Of a DNA stretch of 64,000 nt, positions 1 to 11,530 are shown piece by piece; position 1 is the stretch's first letter; each line of letters opens with the position of its first letter. A program made the position numbers and the translations under genes. The stretch is from Timema cristinae (Eukaryota; Arthropoda; Insecta; Phasmatodea; Timematidae): NCBI GenBank assembly GCA_039000515.1, contig JBCFYV010000001.1, forward strand, positions 13,183,928 to 13,247,927, read 5' to 3'. A model generated the notes under the pieces. The model saw only the letters and a program-made list of their open reading frames with translations, was not told the DNA's origin and ran no database searches.

Positions 1-870
1 ATTGGAGGCACAAATGTTGTTTATAGTTTGTATTCTAGCTATCTTGTTAGTTAAATTGGGAATGTGAAGAAACTCTTCATTTAGTTTATTGGGATTGATG
101 TGGACATGATTGGTTTTGGGTAGTGTATGCCCCACCCCCATCCTCCGCAGTTCCCTCCATTGTTTTTGGGTGCTCAGATAGTATTTGAGAGTGAAAGGGA
201 AAAGTCCATTTTAGCTTTCTTAATGGCCTGGGTATATTTATTACGCAGACGTTAATACTCCTCTAAATTTATGTTGCCTGTAAGTGGCTTGATTTTCGAT
301 TCTCGTTTAAATTTCGCATATGCTTGGCCACGTCCCCTCATCAATAACCTAATGTCGTTAGTCATCCAAGGTACAGATGGTCTACTAACACGTCGAGTTT
401 TTACTGGTGCAGGCTTATCGTACAATTCAAGGATCATATCATTAAAAAGATGTAACCTGTCAGCAATGTTTAACTTAGTGTTGACCAGGTACCAGGGCTT
501 GGATTGAGCGTCAGCATTCAGTTTGTCTGTATCAATGGATGTAATGTCACGATATGTGATTACCTTGGGTGCAATTGTAGCCACACGCATTGAGTAGGAG
601 AGGTAGACAAGATGATGATGCGAGATTCCGGGGACCACGACTTATCCAAAACAGATCACTTTATTAGAGTTTGAAGTATACATATGATCAATCCACGTAT
701 GAGAGGTTGCGTTATGATATGTTGCGTCTAAGTGACATGGCGTAATATTGCACAAAGAAAATAAAGTCGGTAATTGCGAGGTTTCATTGTTGCTACTAAG
801 TAAAACCACGTTAAAATCACCCATTACAATTATATGTTCATATGTATGCATGCGCTCAGTCAAGGCAGTA
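1..870 (-). mobile_element. Non-LTR retrotransposon fragment (endonuclease to RT linker)
   Basis: Read on the minus strand. The right part (863-642) encodes the end of an AP-like endonuclease domain with the GDFN motif (VMGDFNVVLL) and a downstream T-WIDH-like segment. The left part (638-1) encodes the linker before the reverse transcriptase, with the typical W-M-T-N-D-I-R and AYAKFKRESK run and, past one in-frame stop near 255, an RLRN-KYTQAIKKAK segment that runs off the window edge. A frameshift near 640 and the internal stop mark it as dead. The clade (Jockey, CR1 or similar) cannot be told from this piece. Confidence 0.8.
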
Positions 871-1325
871 AATTGATCAACTCAAGGCACTACAAATAAC
901 ATAAGCCTTTGTTGTGAATTGTTTATTTCAACAATAATATATTCAGGTTGCTCTGAGTACGGACTCTGTGATGTACTGTACATACACACACCTCCAACAC
1001 CCTTCCTTCATGATTCCATCATTTCTAACAAGTTGATAACCCTCAGGTGTACTAAGCTAGAAGAAAGGGATGGTTTTAAACAGGATTCGGAAACAAGAAT
1101 AGCTCGAAAAGACAGAGAAGAAAATAAGCTGTCGAATTCGTGGAAATACCTTAGTAAAGACTGCAACTATAGCGGCTGGTTTTATTTATTGGTTTTTCAC
1201 AACAGTCTGTAAAAAAGCCATCAGGATTGACAATGTTTTCAAATATGAATAAAGGCGCAGCCAGAACATGAGATGTTTTAAGTTTATTTTTAACTCTAAT
1301 ACTTGAACCGTCGTTATTTTTATTT
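871..1325. other. Intergenic, nothing recognised
   Basis: AT-rich sequence with a short open frame on the + strand (919-1212) that shows no recognisable domain. It may include the decayed 5' part of the LINE to its left. Confidence 0.5.
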
Positions 1326-1585
1326 TATCACCACGTCTTACTATCCGTTAGGGTTTTACGCTTGTGTAATAATTACGCTGATGGTTTTAAGGATTAAGGA
1401 GGCTATATTAGAAGTAATTGTACCTGTATTTACGTGGAGGGAGAGTGGAAAACTGTTTAGGGTTAAAAAAAAACACCTCAGTACACTCGACAGAGATTCG
1501 ATCTTCGATATCCCCGTTATCGGCAGTCTAGTTTACTGCAAGAGTAGCGCGTTAGACCATGCGGTCATTGAAGTGAGGTTTTCAG
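1326..1585 (-). mobile_element. SINE2 copy (tRNA-derived), minus strand
   Basis: Starts with the family 3' end CACCACGTCTTACTA and ends with a tRNA-like head whose reverse complement reads GGCCGCATGGTCTAA-like (A box) and GATTCGAATC-like (B box). The same layout recurs at 2602, 9152, 2386, 29925, 35795, 50509 and in a fragment at 22950. Confidence 0.75.
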
Positions 1586-2180
1586 GTTAAAATTCGTAAA
1601 AACCTATCTCCGAAGCAAGCATGTATGCTTCAAAACAGATTAAGCGGTCGTACACTTTTTCCTGTTGAATCCCAACTAGCCACATATTTGAGCTCAAACA
1701 GTTTGAAGGTTGCTGTTGTTCTTACAGTTATATATTTTTTAATTTGTATATTTGTGCAAGTATATTTTTAAATCAACACCAAAGTTATTTTTTTCTTTTC
1801 ATATAAAAATATATATTTTTTCAATGGGAAAGGGGGTGTATGTGTCTGGAAAGCCTTCCTGAAATTTCGACTAATATCCTATCTAATTAAAATCTAAAGT
1901 CACTTTTTTTAAATGCAAACTGTAAATAAATATATATGCAATTATTGGGAAGAACATTTTTATAATATTATTTGTGCATGTTTGTCTGTGTCGACTGTGG
2001 CCGGCTATTTCCGTGGCCTATGACGTCGTGACCTTGGCGGCACGGACTGGTGGCTGTGATAGTCACGAGACATATTGTTAAGGATAAGAGAGTGCGCCCT
2101 CCCATTATCCCCCAATAAATACGTTCCTGTATTATTTTAATGAGGTAACGTCTCATATTGAGTTTTTATTATTTTAAAAT
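1586..2180. other. Intergenic, AT-rich
   Basis: Long A/T tracts around 1730-1950 and no coding signal. The open frame on the minus strand at 1968-2156 has no recognisable features. Confidence 0.5.
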
Positions 2181-2389
2181 CAGGCTTCGGTGGTTATTAC
2201 TATTATTATTACTATTATTATTATTATATTATTATTATTATTAGCACCACGTCTTACTAACCGTTCTGGTTGTACGCACTTACGTTAATGTGTAATGGTA
2301 GGGTGATTGTGAGATGGAATGGAGGACCTACAATTTAACGTGGGATCCGAACCACGGTGGAGGCCTGGCATTCCGCAGGCTTCGGTGGT
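2181..2389 (-). mobile_element. SINE1 copy, 5'-truncated, with 14-bp target-site duplication
   Basis: The SINE body is 2195-2375 on the minus strand: a (TTA)n tail first, then the conserved region containing CCGAACCACGGTGGAGGCCT, truncated at GGCATTCC. It is flanked by exact copies of CAGGCTTCGGTGGT at 2181-2194 and 2376-2389. A 5'-truncated body, an A/T-rich simple-repeat tail and a long direct duplication are the signature of target-primed reverse transcription. Confidence 0.9.
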
Positions 2390-2595
2390 CACGTGGTGTA
2401 AGGCGCAACTCTCGCAATACGCCAGATTGCCGATTCGATTTCTGGTCAGGTGTACTGAGGGTAGTTTTTAACTCTCCCTCCACGCAAATGCGTGTAAACT
2501 TCCTCTAAATTAACCCTACTCATTTCTAACTCATTAGCGTAGCTAGTACATAGGCGTACAATCCGAACAGGTAACAAGACGTGGTGGTAAACTTT
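2386..2595 (+). mobile_element. SINE2 copy, plus strand
   Basis: Begins with a tRNA-like head (TCACGTGGTGTAAGGCGC, B box CCGATTCGATTT), passes through the family core CTCCCTCCACGCAAATGCG and ends in AAGACGTGGTGGTAAA. It directly abuts an oppositely oriented copy, making a nested SINE cluster 2.2-2.84 kb, just upstream of EcKL copy 1. Confidence 0.75.
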
Positions 2596-2601
2596 TTTAT
2601 A

Positions 2602-2842
2602 TCACCACATCTTACTACCCATTTGGGTTTTAAACATTACTATAATGTTTTGGGGATTAAGAAGATTGAATTTAGAGGAAATGGACCCACATTTTCATAG
2701 AGGGAGAGTGAAAAACAATTTAGGGACAACCACCTTCAGTTCACCCGGCCGGAATCGAGATCTGATCTCCCCATCATTGGCAGTCTAGTACATTGCGAGA
2801 GTGACGCCATAGACCATGCGGCCACTTACGCGGGTAAAACAA
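2602..2842 (-). mobile_element. SINE2 copy, minus strand
   Basis: Family 3' end CACCACATCTTACTACCC first, then the body, then the tRNA-like head reading in reverse (GACCATGCGGCCACTTACG). It ends only about 50 bp before the acceptor site used by EcKL copy 1, so it lies in the presumed 5' UTR intron. Confidence 0.75.
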
Positions 2843-2925
2843 TATCCTTTTAAACATGATTTAAACCACGTCACCATTATTTGTTTGTTCCAGCCTAGTT
2901 CTCACCAGCGAGTGTCACTGGAACC

Positions 2926-4164
2926 ATGGACACAGGGAAGGAACTAGTTTCTCACCCGGAATGGCTCACGGCGGAGTTTCTTCAGGAACTGATACGAAGA
3001 GAGGACCAGGATCCGAACATCAATGTCATATTGGCAGATGTCAACGTTGCCACTAACAAGGGGGACAACTATCTCAGTGTGATATACAGAGTGGACATAG
3101 AATGCACGAGCCGAGACAAGACCCAGACCAGCACTCTGATAGTGAAATGTCCGCCGCTAGATAAATTGGTGGAGAAATTCGGGGAGGATGTCGGCGCCTT
3201 CAAGAGGGAGATCTTCATGTACCGCGATGTGATCCCCAAAATGTACAGCATTTGGAATAAACGTACGGGACATACATTATCCGAGAGACTGACTCCCCGG
3301 GGATATCCATCATCCAGGATAGACACGTTAATCTTGGAGGATCTCAGACCTCGAGGATACAAAATGGCGGATAGGATAAGTCAGTTAGATCTAGATCACA
3401 CGTGTCTTGTCCTTCGAGCGTTGGCTAAACTTCACGCGATGTCTTTGGCGATGTTAGAAGAGGATCCTTCAAGCTTCAAGCACTTCGACGAACCTATTTT
3501 CACTGAGGAAAACAAGGACATGATAAGTCGTACGTTTATAAAACCCGTAGAGGCCAGTATGTTGCTTCTAAGACAGTGGCCGGGGTTCGAGCACTTGGCT
3601 GACAGACTTGAAGAAATGCACGCCAACTTTATAGACGATCTGATAAAAACCGTGAGACCTGACGAGACACCACTGTCAGTTCTGAACCACGGAGACTGTT
3701 GGGTCAATAATATGCTCTTCAAATACTCCTCAGATACCGGGATCGTCGAGGACATAAAATTCCTGGATTTCCAAATCAGCAGGTTTTCATCTCCTGTTTT
3801 GGATCTGCACTACTTCTTGTATTCGAGTGTCAGATACGATGTCCTGAAGGATAGAGATGCCCTTCTTGCTGAGTACTACAACGCCTTGCTGAGGAACCTT
3901 CAAGAGCTGGGCTGTGGGCGGTTATCTTACAGTCTTGAAGATCTGAAGAGTGATTTCAGGAAGAAGCTGTGGTTTGGTTACATCAGTTTGTCCACCATCA
4001 GGGTCGGAGTGATGGTCGACCCAGAGAATGTCCCTAACATCGCGGATTTTGTCGACGAAGCAGCAGGTTCGGAGGTATTCCTAAACTGGTATTCAAAGTC
4101 CTATAAGGAGTTTTTCAAGAAAATCGTTGCTGATTTTGAGAAAGAGGGTTTTTTTGAAAAATAG
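2926..4164 (+). CDS. EcKL copy 1: ecdysteroid-kinase-like protein, intact
   Basis: A 412-residue single-exon protein of the EcKinase/CHK-like (DUF1679) family. Silkworm ecdysteroid 22-kinase, the best-studied member, phosphorylates ecdysteroids; other members are linked to detoxification. The substrate here is unknown. Visible parts are an N-terminal PEWL motif (11-14), a nucleotide-loop region KGDNYLSVIYRV (45-56), the presumed ATP-binding Lys in LIVK (74), a helix Glu in FKREIFMYR (95), the hinge LILEDL (135-140), the catalytic loop HGDCWVNN (255-262) and the metal-binding DFQ (281-283). No signal peptide or membrane segment is seen, so it is presumably cytosolic. The ATG follows a pyrimidine tract and CAG acceptor ending at 2893, implying an upstream non-coding exon that was not located. 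Its nearest relative in the window is the dead copy 2. Confidence 0.93.
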   Translation: MDTGKELVSHPEWLTAEFLQELIRREDQDPNINVILADVNVATNKGDNYLSVIYRVDIECTSRDKTQTSTLIVKCPPLDKLVEKFGEDVGAFKREIFMYRDVIPKMYSIWNKRTGHTLSERLTPRGYPSSRIDTLILEDLRPRGYKMADRISQLDLDHTCLVLRALAKLHAMSLAMLEEDPSSFKHFDEPIFTEENKDMISRTFIKPVEASMLLLRQWPGFEHLADRLEEMHANFIDDLIKTVRPDETPLSVLNHGDCWVNNMLFKYSSDTGIVEDIKFLDFQISRFSSPVLDLHYFLYSSVRYDVLKDRDALLAEYYNALLRNLQELGCGRLSYSLEDLKSDFRKKLWFGYISLSTIRVGVMVDPENVPNIADFVDEAAGSEVFLNWYSKSYKEFFKKIVADFEKEGFFEK

Positions 4165-4928
4165 ATTTTATACTAAATTTAAAGTTATGACCATAAATCC
4201 ACACACGTAATGCGGTTGTTAATCTTGTGCATGTTTTATTAATATTTTAGTCAAGATATTAACTTATAAGATCCTCTTGTATTATTTAAATCCTGAAAAA
4301 TATTTACGAGATTTTGAAAGTGTAACCATACCGATTGTAAAAATTTCTCATCAGCTCAACAAAGGGGTTGATTGAACACATTATTATATGGCGGAGTTGT
4401 TCAAAGTTTTTCATCCAAAGGACCCAAATATGATCATCAGATTAAACAGCGAGCCGAAGAATAAATTGTATTTTGTGTTGGTAAAATCTTTCAAACTTTA
4501 CAGCCGAAAATAGATTTATTAATCTCCAAAAAATATATTTTGAATTATGAACGCAATACACTTTCACAAAATAACTATGAGTTGATACATAGTTTATTAA
4601 CAAAATAATTAATGTATAATAAAATGCAATCGTGACGTTATTTCACATCCGTCACCAAGGGTTTCCCTTTAATTTCCCTCTGGGACACTGCGAGGGCCCC
4701 ATTTTCAGTGAGAACAATTGGACTACACTCTTCTAGGGGGGGTTACACTTAATTTAACGAGCTTTTACCGAATTGAAATAAGCTGTTGATCACTAAACGG
4801 TTTAAAATAGCACTAATATTATACATTCTTTCAAGATAAGCATGCAAGGCCTATTCAAACTTTGTTTTTAAAAAAGTGCAACAATTATTGTTTAGGAGGT
4901 CAGTTCCCAATAGCAGCAGTGCGCTATT
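4165..4928. other. 3' flank of EcKL copy 1
   Basis: AT-rich with no gene seen. A possible polyadenylation signal AATAAA lies at 4460-4465, about 300 bp after the stop codon. Confidence 0.4.
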
Positions 4929-5758
4929 TAGTGGAACCTTTTTAATTGGAAATTCAAGGGATGTTGAAAAAACTCGAATTAACTGTTTTTATGTGTATAT
5001 AGGTATATGGTACACGATAAATCAATAACTTCAAAATATGCCACATATAAACACACACATTTCATATATGCTAAATATAAACATACACACACATGTAATA
5101 TATGCTAAATATAAACACACATACATGTTATATATGCTAAATATAAACACACACACACATGTCATATATGCTCAATATAAACACACGCACATGTTATATT
5201 TGCTAAATATAAACACACATAATATACATGCTACATGTAAACACACATAATATACATGCTACATGTAAACACACATATTATATATGCTACATGTAAACAC
5301 CCACGTGATATATGCCACATGAAAAAAATATGAACACAAATTATAAAAACTTGGGAAAAATCAACATAGAAAAATTGAAGATATCAATCAGGACGTCCCA
5401 TGATTACATGGCGATAAAAGCCAGGAGAACACATCCCCTATTCTAGGCAACCCGCACGCCGCCGGGGCAGACTTACCACTTTATCTTTTTCTACGCGTCA
5501 ATAATTCTTAACTTTGTAGGACATTCTTGTAATTAAAGGGTTATTTAATCTATATTTATAAGTTAGGTTTGAAATGAATACACAATCGAGAAAATTAACA
5601 ATATATAGGCTTCGAATTATTCAAATATATTCTTCTAAAATTCGAATTAAATTCTATTTTTTACCTTATATTTAAAAATGAATTTCATGAGAAATTATGG
5701 TGTGTTCAATTTATCCAATTTTTCTAACCAAACAATGGCGAATTAATCAGGGGGCATC
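4929..5758 (+). mobile_element. Non-autonomous pogo-like DNA transposon, copy A
   Basis: Matches the sequence at 16771-17645 in inverted orientation over its whole length, apart from a SINE inserted in that other copy. One end reads AGTGGAACCTTTTTAATTGG, close to the CAGTGGAACC-type termini of pogo/Tigger elements. The other end reads CTGATTAATTCGCC in reverse. There is no transposase ORF. The pogo assignment rests on the ends only, and boundaries are good to about 10 bp. Confidence 0.6.
5038..5320 (+). repeat. About 30-bp minisatellite inside the pogo-like element
   Basis: About nine imperfect copies of ATATGCTAAATATAAACACA with a CA-rich linker. Copy B of the element has only one or two units plus a short (TG)n at the same place, so the array expanded after copy A inserted. 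The 70-codon open frame here is an artefact of the array. Confidence 0.85.
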
Positions 5759-5759
5759 T

Positions 5760-6650
5760 TAAGTAAAATATATAACAGGAAACATTATATAGAGGCAATT
5801 TAATGTGCTACTAAGGAATTAATTAGGTAATTTGTATACTGTCGAATAAGTATTGTCACTGTTGCTTATTGAACTGTAGTTACAGGCATACGAGACAAAT
5901 ACGGGTTGTACAAGTAATTAGTAGATTTAAAATCACACAAGGATGTATTAGTAATTGTAAGTTTCGAGGACAGTAAGAGTTTTATATGTTCTAGTAGCTC
6001 AACACAGTCAATTTGTAAATTTATAAGTCTGTGAAGAAAAGTTTGTTCGTCAGGTTTTTAGTTAAAGCAGGGGTTTAGTATTTTTATTATAGAAAAAAAT
6101 TATTTAACAATTTTTTTCACTTTTTCAAGCAACGAGTAGTATTTCTTTGTAGTATGGAGACAAAATAAACGAACCAAGTTACAAGTTGCTTCGTATTAGA
6201 GAATAATAGAGACAAAATTTTTGCTCTAGGGTCAGTAAAGTCTTTTGTGTTCTATCTGTGGGGGTCGTAAGTCCCTGTGGCCCATATAAAGACGGCTACT
6301 ATAAAACATAAAGCATCAAAATACATTCAAACACAGATAAACATTATTAAAGAGGTGAAACTATAAAAATAAAAAGAGTTCAACAAAAATTATATTTCGG
6401 GAATTGGGCCAATTCATCAGATTTCAAGTAATGAGGCAATAAAACGATATTGGAAAGACTTCATTTTCTGTCCTTTTGCCCTTCGGAAGCTAGTTTTAAG
6501 GAACTCCACCATGTCACGCCAAGAAAGGTCCTCCGCCTTCCTCCAACATCATGGCTTACATTAAACAGATGATTTATTGAGGTTAAGTCACACCAAGACG
6601 AGGGCTGAACCCGTGTTTGAGATAACTAGAATTAAGTGCAAGTCATTGGG
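5760..6650. other. Intergenic, nothing recognised
   Basis: AT-rich DNA with no long open frame, no tRNA-like promoter boxes and no obvious repeat. Confidence 0.5.
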
Positions 6651-6654
6651 ATAG

Positions 6655-6795
6655 CTCTCATATTGATAAGATACTGTGGAGGCTGTGAAGATCATGACGC
6701 GTGAAGAACTACCATTTGACTTTCATATTGATAATATATTGTGGAGGCCGTGAAGACAATGACGCGTGAAGAACTACAATTTGACTTACGAGAGC
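6655..6795 (+). repeat. Tandem duplication of about 68 bp
   Basis: Two head-to-tail copies of a unit containing TCATATTGATAA, ACTGTGGAGGC and GACGCGTGAAGAACTAC, differing at a few positions. Confidence 0.75.
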
Positions 6796-6984
6796 AGGTT
6801 TATAGTAATTAAAGCTTGATTATGAGAAGATCTATTTACCTACATTAAACTTTAATTAATTCTATAGTACATTAATATTAGTAATGGTCTTAAAAGGGCT
6901 GAAAATACTGGGGAATGAAGGAGGTTACACAAGTATGAGTTACATACCCTGTACTCATCACAATACATTGTTGGGATAGTCAGG

Positions 6985-7370
6985 TTTCGTAGATTACGGT
7001 GGGCAGGGTATGCAATGCGAATGGGAGAATCTAGAACCGTGTTCAGGGTACAGAATGGCAAACCCAATGGGAAGAGCTAGATGCAGTTGAGAGGATTGCA
7101 TTAAAACGGTCCTGAGAGAGATAGTGTGTAATGAGGTGGACTGGATAGAACTAGCTCAAGATAGGGATAGGGTGTAATGAGGTGGACTGGATAGAACTAG
7201 CTCAGGATAGAGACAATGTGTAATGAGTGGGACGGGATGTAGATATATCAAGATAGGGATAGGATATAATTAAGTACTATGAACAGTACTAGCTCAAGAT
7301 AGGGATAGGATATAATTAAGTACTCTGCACAGTACTAGCTCATGATAGGGATAGGTGACGACTTTTGTAA
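6985..7370 (+). mobile_element. LINE reverse-transcriptase C-terminal remnant with nascent tandem repeat
   Basis: On the + strand the frame reads RLRWAGYAMRMGESRTVF and then NEVDWIELAQDRDRV, the conserved C-terminal tail of many non-LTR retrotransposon ORF2 proteins. From about 7110 the segment encoding NEVDWIELAQDRDR is repeated in tandem, with two clear and two to three degraded units. The same segment forms the large array at the right end of the window. Confidence 0.75.
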
Positions 7371-8483
7371 GTGCGTTAAGAATTTTCAAGTTCCTGATGC
7401 CATAGATTAGGCAAGTGATGCTGGTGTTATTAGTAGGAGTAGTGATTAGAGGAAATCATTGGGTCAGCTAACACTAAATGATTAGATATGAATCAATGAT
7501 ATCACTTTGGTTGGAAAGAGACTATATCAAGTTTTGATTGGGAGTCACATCGGTCATTTTGTGTACAAGGATTTTATTTAAGAATTAAGACACACATACA
7601 AGCGAAACGCATCTTAAACACAGGTTAATAATGTTCCCGACAGATGATTGGAAATTGCAACTGGACACCAATTTGTTTCAGATCCGATCAACGAGAGAAA
7701 TACGAGGATTAGCCATTAGGGAGGAGCACTATCGAATAATTAGACATTATTCAGGTGTAACAACCAAATACGCATCCAAAATAAGTTGCAATGGTGACAA
7801 ATTTTTGTAAAAAAAAATAAAAGCCTTTATTTGACAATCAACTACAAAAGACATATTCAACATACAACTTTCTCTAGCACAAATCAAAAACTATTTGCAT
7901 ATTATAAATAAAACACCAATGATTTTTTTTTAAATCCACTACCAAATTTGGTTGGGCATCTCAAGGTCTTACTTAGTTCAACCACTATTATTTTTAATAA
8001 CATTAAAAAAAGATCACACTTTAGAATATTCAAACTTCAAGTATAAATTTAATCATACTTATAAACTTAATTTAAGTAAAAATGTGTAATTTATGGCTAT
8101 ATATACAAAGAATTATCTAAATTTAAAGTAGTCACAAACTAAGTACTTCACAAATTGCTATGTAATGCATTTTGTCAAAACAATTGTTAACTATTTTAGC
8201 TAGTTTAATAAATTCAACTAAAAACTTTAATCGGAGTATGGCCAAAGTCAAGAATGTGTTTTAATTAAGTGCCAAGCAAACATTAAATAAATAAACCTCA
8301 GCATACCTTTTTATATACGCCAAGGTGGAGCTTTCTATTTTACTTAGTTTTAGAGATACTTGCGCTGGTGGTCACGTATTCTAAGATGTGAGGTTCGCTC
8401 TAGATAAAAAAAAAGTAAAATTTACCTATTTGCAGATCTCAAATTTTATGTCAAATTTCGCTTTCTTTGTTTCTTAGTTTAGA
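7371..8483. other. Intergenic, nothing recognised
   Basis: AT-rich, with homopolymer A/T runs near 7810-8000. No open frame or repeat could be supported. Confidence 0.5.
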
Positions 8484-8690
8484 TATAGGACCTACAGTTT
8501 AACGTGGGATCCGAACCACGGTAGAGACCTGCCATTCCACACAATCACAAGTTGTGATTAATACAAGTCTTGTCAGATGTGAAGGAAGGGTTTGGCGATC
8601 AGATAAACCTGTGCCGGGACAGAGGATTGAACCAGGGACCTTCAGCACAGAAGTCTGACACCCTACCCTTAGACCGCCAGGTCACCCTTA
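8484..8690 (-). mobile_element. SINE1 copy, minus strand, tail lost
   Basis: Starts inside the family (AGGACCTACAGTTTAACG) without the simple-repeat tail and continues through the tRNA-like head. The head in reverse orientation reads GGTGACCTGGCGGTCTAAGG (A box) and GGTTCAATCC (B box). The head is complete, the 3' end is missing. Confidence 0.8.
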
Positions 8691-8769
8691 TTTCATTATA
8701 ATAACCGGCAACTGAGCAAACACAGACTTGAGAAACCATACAGTTTAATACAAAGGTAGGGAGGGAGTG

Positions 8770-8806
8770 TATTTATATAGTTACTGGTCTGAAGTTGCCC
8801 GTCAGT
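8770..8806 (+). promoter_or_regulatory. Possible TATA/Inr core promoter upstream of EcKL copy 2
   Basis: TATTTATATA at 8770-8779 and the arthropod initiator TCAGT at 8802-8806 are spaced as expected (TATA about 30 bp before the initiator A at 8804). It lies 0.9 kb upstream of dead EcKL copy 2, with a MITE and a SINE in between. The assignment is inference; such pairs can arise by chance in AT-rich DNA. Confidence 0.3.
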
Positions 8807-8899
8807 ATGAGAACAAACTGCAGAGGATGTATAGAAAGGGGACGACAAGAGAAGAGCTGCCGAATGGTTGAATCCATTTTGCTATCAACGGTCACCCAG

Positions 8900-9119
8900 C
8901 TACAGTAGCCCCATGACTTCTTTGGTGCTGACTGACAGCTTTGAAAAGTTACCAGACCAAATTATGTATCCCTACGCCGAACCATATGATCTGCAAAAAC
9001 ATATGTTTAGCAGCTGTCACTTATAACAGTCAAAATTTAGGTATATACCTAAGTGTTGACTGTCAGAAGTCAGCTGTGAGCTGTCAGTCAGCACCAACGA
9101 AGCCATGGGGCTACTGTAG
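8900..9119. mobile_element. 220-bp MITE with about 41-bp terminal inverted repeats
   Basis: The left end CTACAGTAGCCCCATGACTT continuing to GACTGACAGCT is matched by the inverted right end, with only two differences over about 41 bp. There is no coding sequence. No convincing target duplication was found, so the superfamily is left open. Confidence 0.8.
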
Positions 9120-9151
9120 GTTGTGAGATCGGTGCGCGTTTTGTTTTTTAA

Positions 9152-9392
9152 GCCCCGCGTCTTACTTCCCGTTCTGGTTATACGCTTATGTACTAGTTAC
9201 ACTATTGGCTTAGGTATTATGGAGGTTATATTTATAGGAAGTGTATCCACATTTGCGTGGAGGAAGAAGGAAAACCATTTTGTTAAAAACCACCCTCGCC
9301 ACACACGACTGAAATTCGAACCTCGATTTCCTTGTCATCGGAAGTCTAGCCTACTGCAAGAGTGACGCGTTAGACCATGCGGCCAACGAAGT
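9152..9392 (-). mobile_element. SINE2 copy, minus strand
   Basis: Family order as elsewhere: CGCGTCTTACTTCCCGTTC, then ATTTGCGTGGAGG, then a tRNA-like head in reverse with AGACCATGCGGCCAACG. It sits directly right of the 8900 MITE. Confidence 0.75.
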
Positions 9393-9701
9393 GGGTGGTG
9401 CGCCTATTAATATTCCCTAGATTACGTTGATTCCATTGGATTATCTACAGTCGTACTTAATTATGTATTTTTCTACTCTATAAACGCCTATAGTAAAAAT
9501 AGTTTTACCTTCATAATTTATATATATTTATATTAGGCCTATAATATAGAGCTACAAAGTAAATTCTATATAGATACATACTATAAATACTGTTCAGATT
9601 TATAGTATATTCTATAAACATCTATATTAAAAATGATTGCTATTATTAATGGTTGGTTCACACAAGTATATCATAGTTTATGGCTACCTCAATTGGAGGA
9701 A
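9393..9701. other. Upstream flank of EcKL copy 2
   Basis: AT-rich with several imperfect TATAGA/ATATTTATA runs near 9520-9630. No clear splice acceptor precedes the copy 2 ATG, unlike the intact copies. Confidence 0.4.
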
Positions 9702-10843
9702 ATGAATCTGATGACGTCACGCCACCAGTGGCTGAAGGATGAGTTTATTCAGGACTTGATAAGAAGGGAGGACGGAGACGCGAACATTCCGGTGACCCTG
9801 GAAGGCGTTGACCACGCCATAGGGAAAGGAGTAAACTCTCTAAGCATAATATACAGAGTCAAACTTAGGCGTACAACTGAAGGTGACTTATCTAAAAACA
9901 TTGATTGTAAGATGTCCACCTCTCGATAAAATGGCGGAGTTGTTCGGAAAGGAGATAGAGTCATTTAAGAAAGAGATAGAACGTGCTTCCAAAGATGTTC
10001 AAAATTTGGGGGAGCACACCATTAAAAAGCCCCCGGTGCTACCCTTCATCAAGGGATGACACTTTGATTTTGGAGGATCTACTACCACTCGGATACAGAA
10101 TGGCGGGAAGAAAAGCAAACTATGTGACCTTGAGCACACGTTGTTCGTTCTTCGTAAGATGGCCAAGTTTCGTGCGATGTCGTTGGCAACGTTGGACGAG
10201 GATCCTTCAAGCTTCAAACACTTCAAAAAGTCATTTACAAGTGAAGAAAATAAAGGCATAGAGGAAATATTTAACAAACCTATTCAGAACCAAATTAATC
10301 AAATCCAGGATGTATCAGGGTACGAGCACGTCGCTAGAAGTCTGATCGGTTCATCAAGTATGTTGTTGAAATCCTCAAACCCAGCGACACCTCATTATCA
10401 GTCCTGAACCCCTGTGACTGCTGGATGAACAATATGGTGTTCAGATATTCCTCAGACTGGGGTTGTCGAAGATATGAGATTTTTGGATTTACAAATCGGC
10501 AGGTACACATCCTTCGACTTGGACCTGAACCAATTGTGCAGACGACGATGTTTTGAAAAATAGGGACACCCTCCTCGCCGAGTACCATTCGACCTTGATG
10601 AAGCGCCTTCAGGAGTCTGCGTGTGAACACATAAAATACATTCTGGAGGATCTGAAGAGGGACTTCAAGGAGAAGATGATGTATGGTTGGTTCATGACGG
10701 AGATCAGGACAACGCTCCTCTCAGACCCTGAAGACGTCCCCAACCTTCACGGAATGTTCGATATTAAGGAAGATCCTGGGTCCTCTCCTGTTTCACTGAA
10801 GTCTTTGAAGTTCCTCCAACCCGAGTTTGAGAGGTTATGTTAG
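9702..10843 (+). pseudogene. EcKL copy 2: decayed ecdysteroid-kinase-like pseudogene
   Basis: Clearly homologous to copy 1 from end to end. It opens with QWLKDEFIQDLIRRED (copy 1: EWLTAEFLQELIRRED) and GKGVNSLSIIYRV. The frame is broken repeatedly: an extra base in an A run near 9896, further shifts near 9985 and 10110, and more before 10550. The conserved pieces DTLILEDL, SSFKHF, EDLKRDF and LLSDPEDVPN appear in different frames. The catalytic loop reads PCDCWMNN where copy 1 has HGDCWVNN, so the His is lost as well. There is no splice acceptor upstream. It is a dead tandem duplicate of copy 1. Confidence 0.9.
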
Positions 10844-11345
10844 AGTTAGGGCCATTGACTGTTGGGTGTGATCACAACAAAGGGTGACATCTCATTTCAC
10901 ATCCATATTTATTATGTGAATGGTAGTTCTGAGGCTTAAAAACAGCTAAAACAATCCTCAGTTATCTTTAAAAATATATATTTTTGTGATCCTGTTAAAA
11001 AAGATTATTTTAAGAATATTATGTTCACAAAGAGCCACTTTAATCGCAAACTGCGATATTTATCTGAAAATTTTATTGAAAATTAGCCTCAAGTTGATCA
11101 GGTTTTGTGAAATTTCTTTGGATTTAAGGTTGAGATTTCTTCTTGGTGATAGATTTAATCAAAAAACTAATTGTTTATTTAGTGAACATCTCATTCCGAC
11201 AGTGAGCAGTTAGTTGGAATATTATTAAGAACGTATATCAGGCTTCAGCTCGTAATAAACGTAAAGGTTAAAAAAGGTTTATACCCTCAGTTACTCTAGA
11301 GTCATTTTATCTAATTTCACACTTATAAGTTCATTGATGTATAGG
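10844..11345. other. Intergenic, nothing recognised
   Basis: AT-rich. The short + strand open frame at 10986-11213 is compositionally plain and has no recognisable domain. Confidence 0.5.
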
Positions 11346-11349
11346 CTAC

Positions 11350-11530
11350 TTGTACCAGTGGCCCCGCAGCTTAGGGCATCGGACTTGCAAGCAACATGAA
11401 CGACGAAAAACGCCCAAGGGCAAAGACAAGGATACATCAGACCCTCAGCCTCGCGATCCTTAGCCAGGTTGAGTCTCTCGACACTGGGGTTCACTAGTGT
11501 CAATGCTCAGTGATAAAACCACTTACAAAT
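11350..11530 (+). mobile_element. Possible tRNA-derived SINE
   Basis: GTGGCCCCGCAGCTTAGGGC resembles an RNA polymerase III A box region, and CTGGGGTTCACTAG about 130 bp on resembles a B box. No second copy or flanking duplication was found, so the call is tentative. Confidence 0.35.

Noticed and set aside
4386..4402. Possible EcKL fragment (ATGGCGGAGTTGTTC also in copy 2 at about 9933)
   Set aside because: The 15-bp identity does not extend to either side and no further EcKL motif follows; likely chance.
9633..9701. N-terminal extension of copy 2 (MIAIINGWFTQV...)
   Set aside because: It has no counterpart in other EcKL copies; the homology starts at the ATG at 9702.
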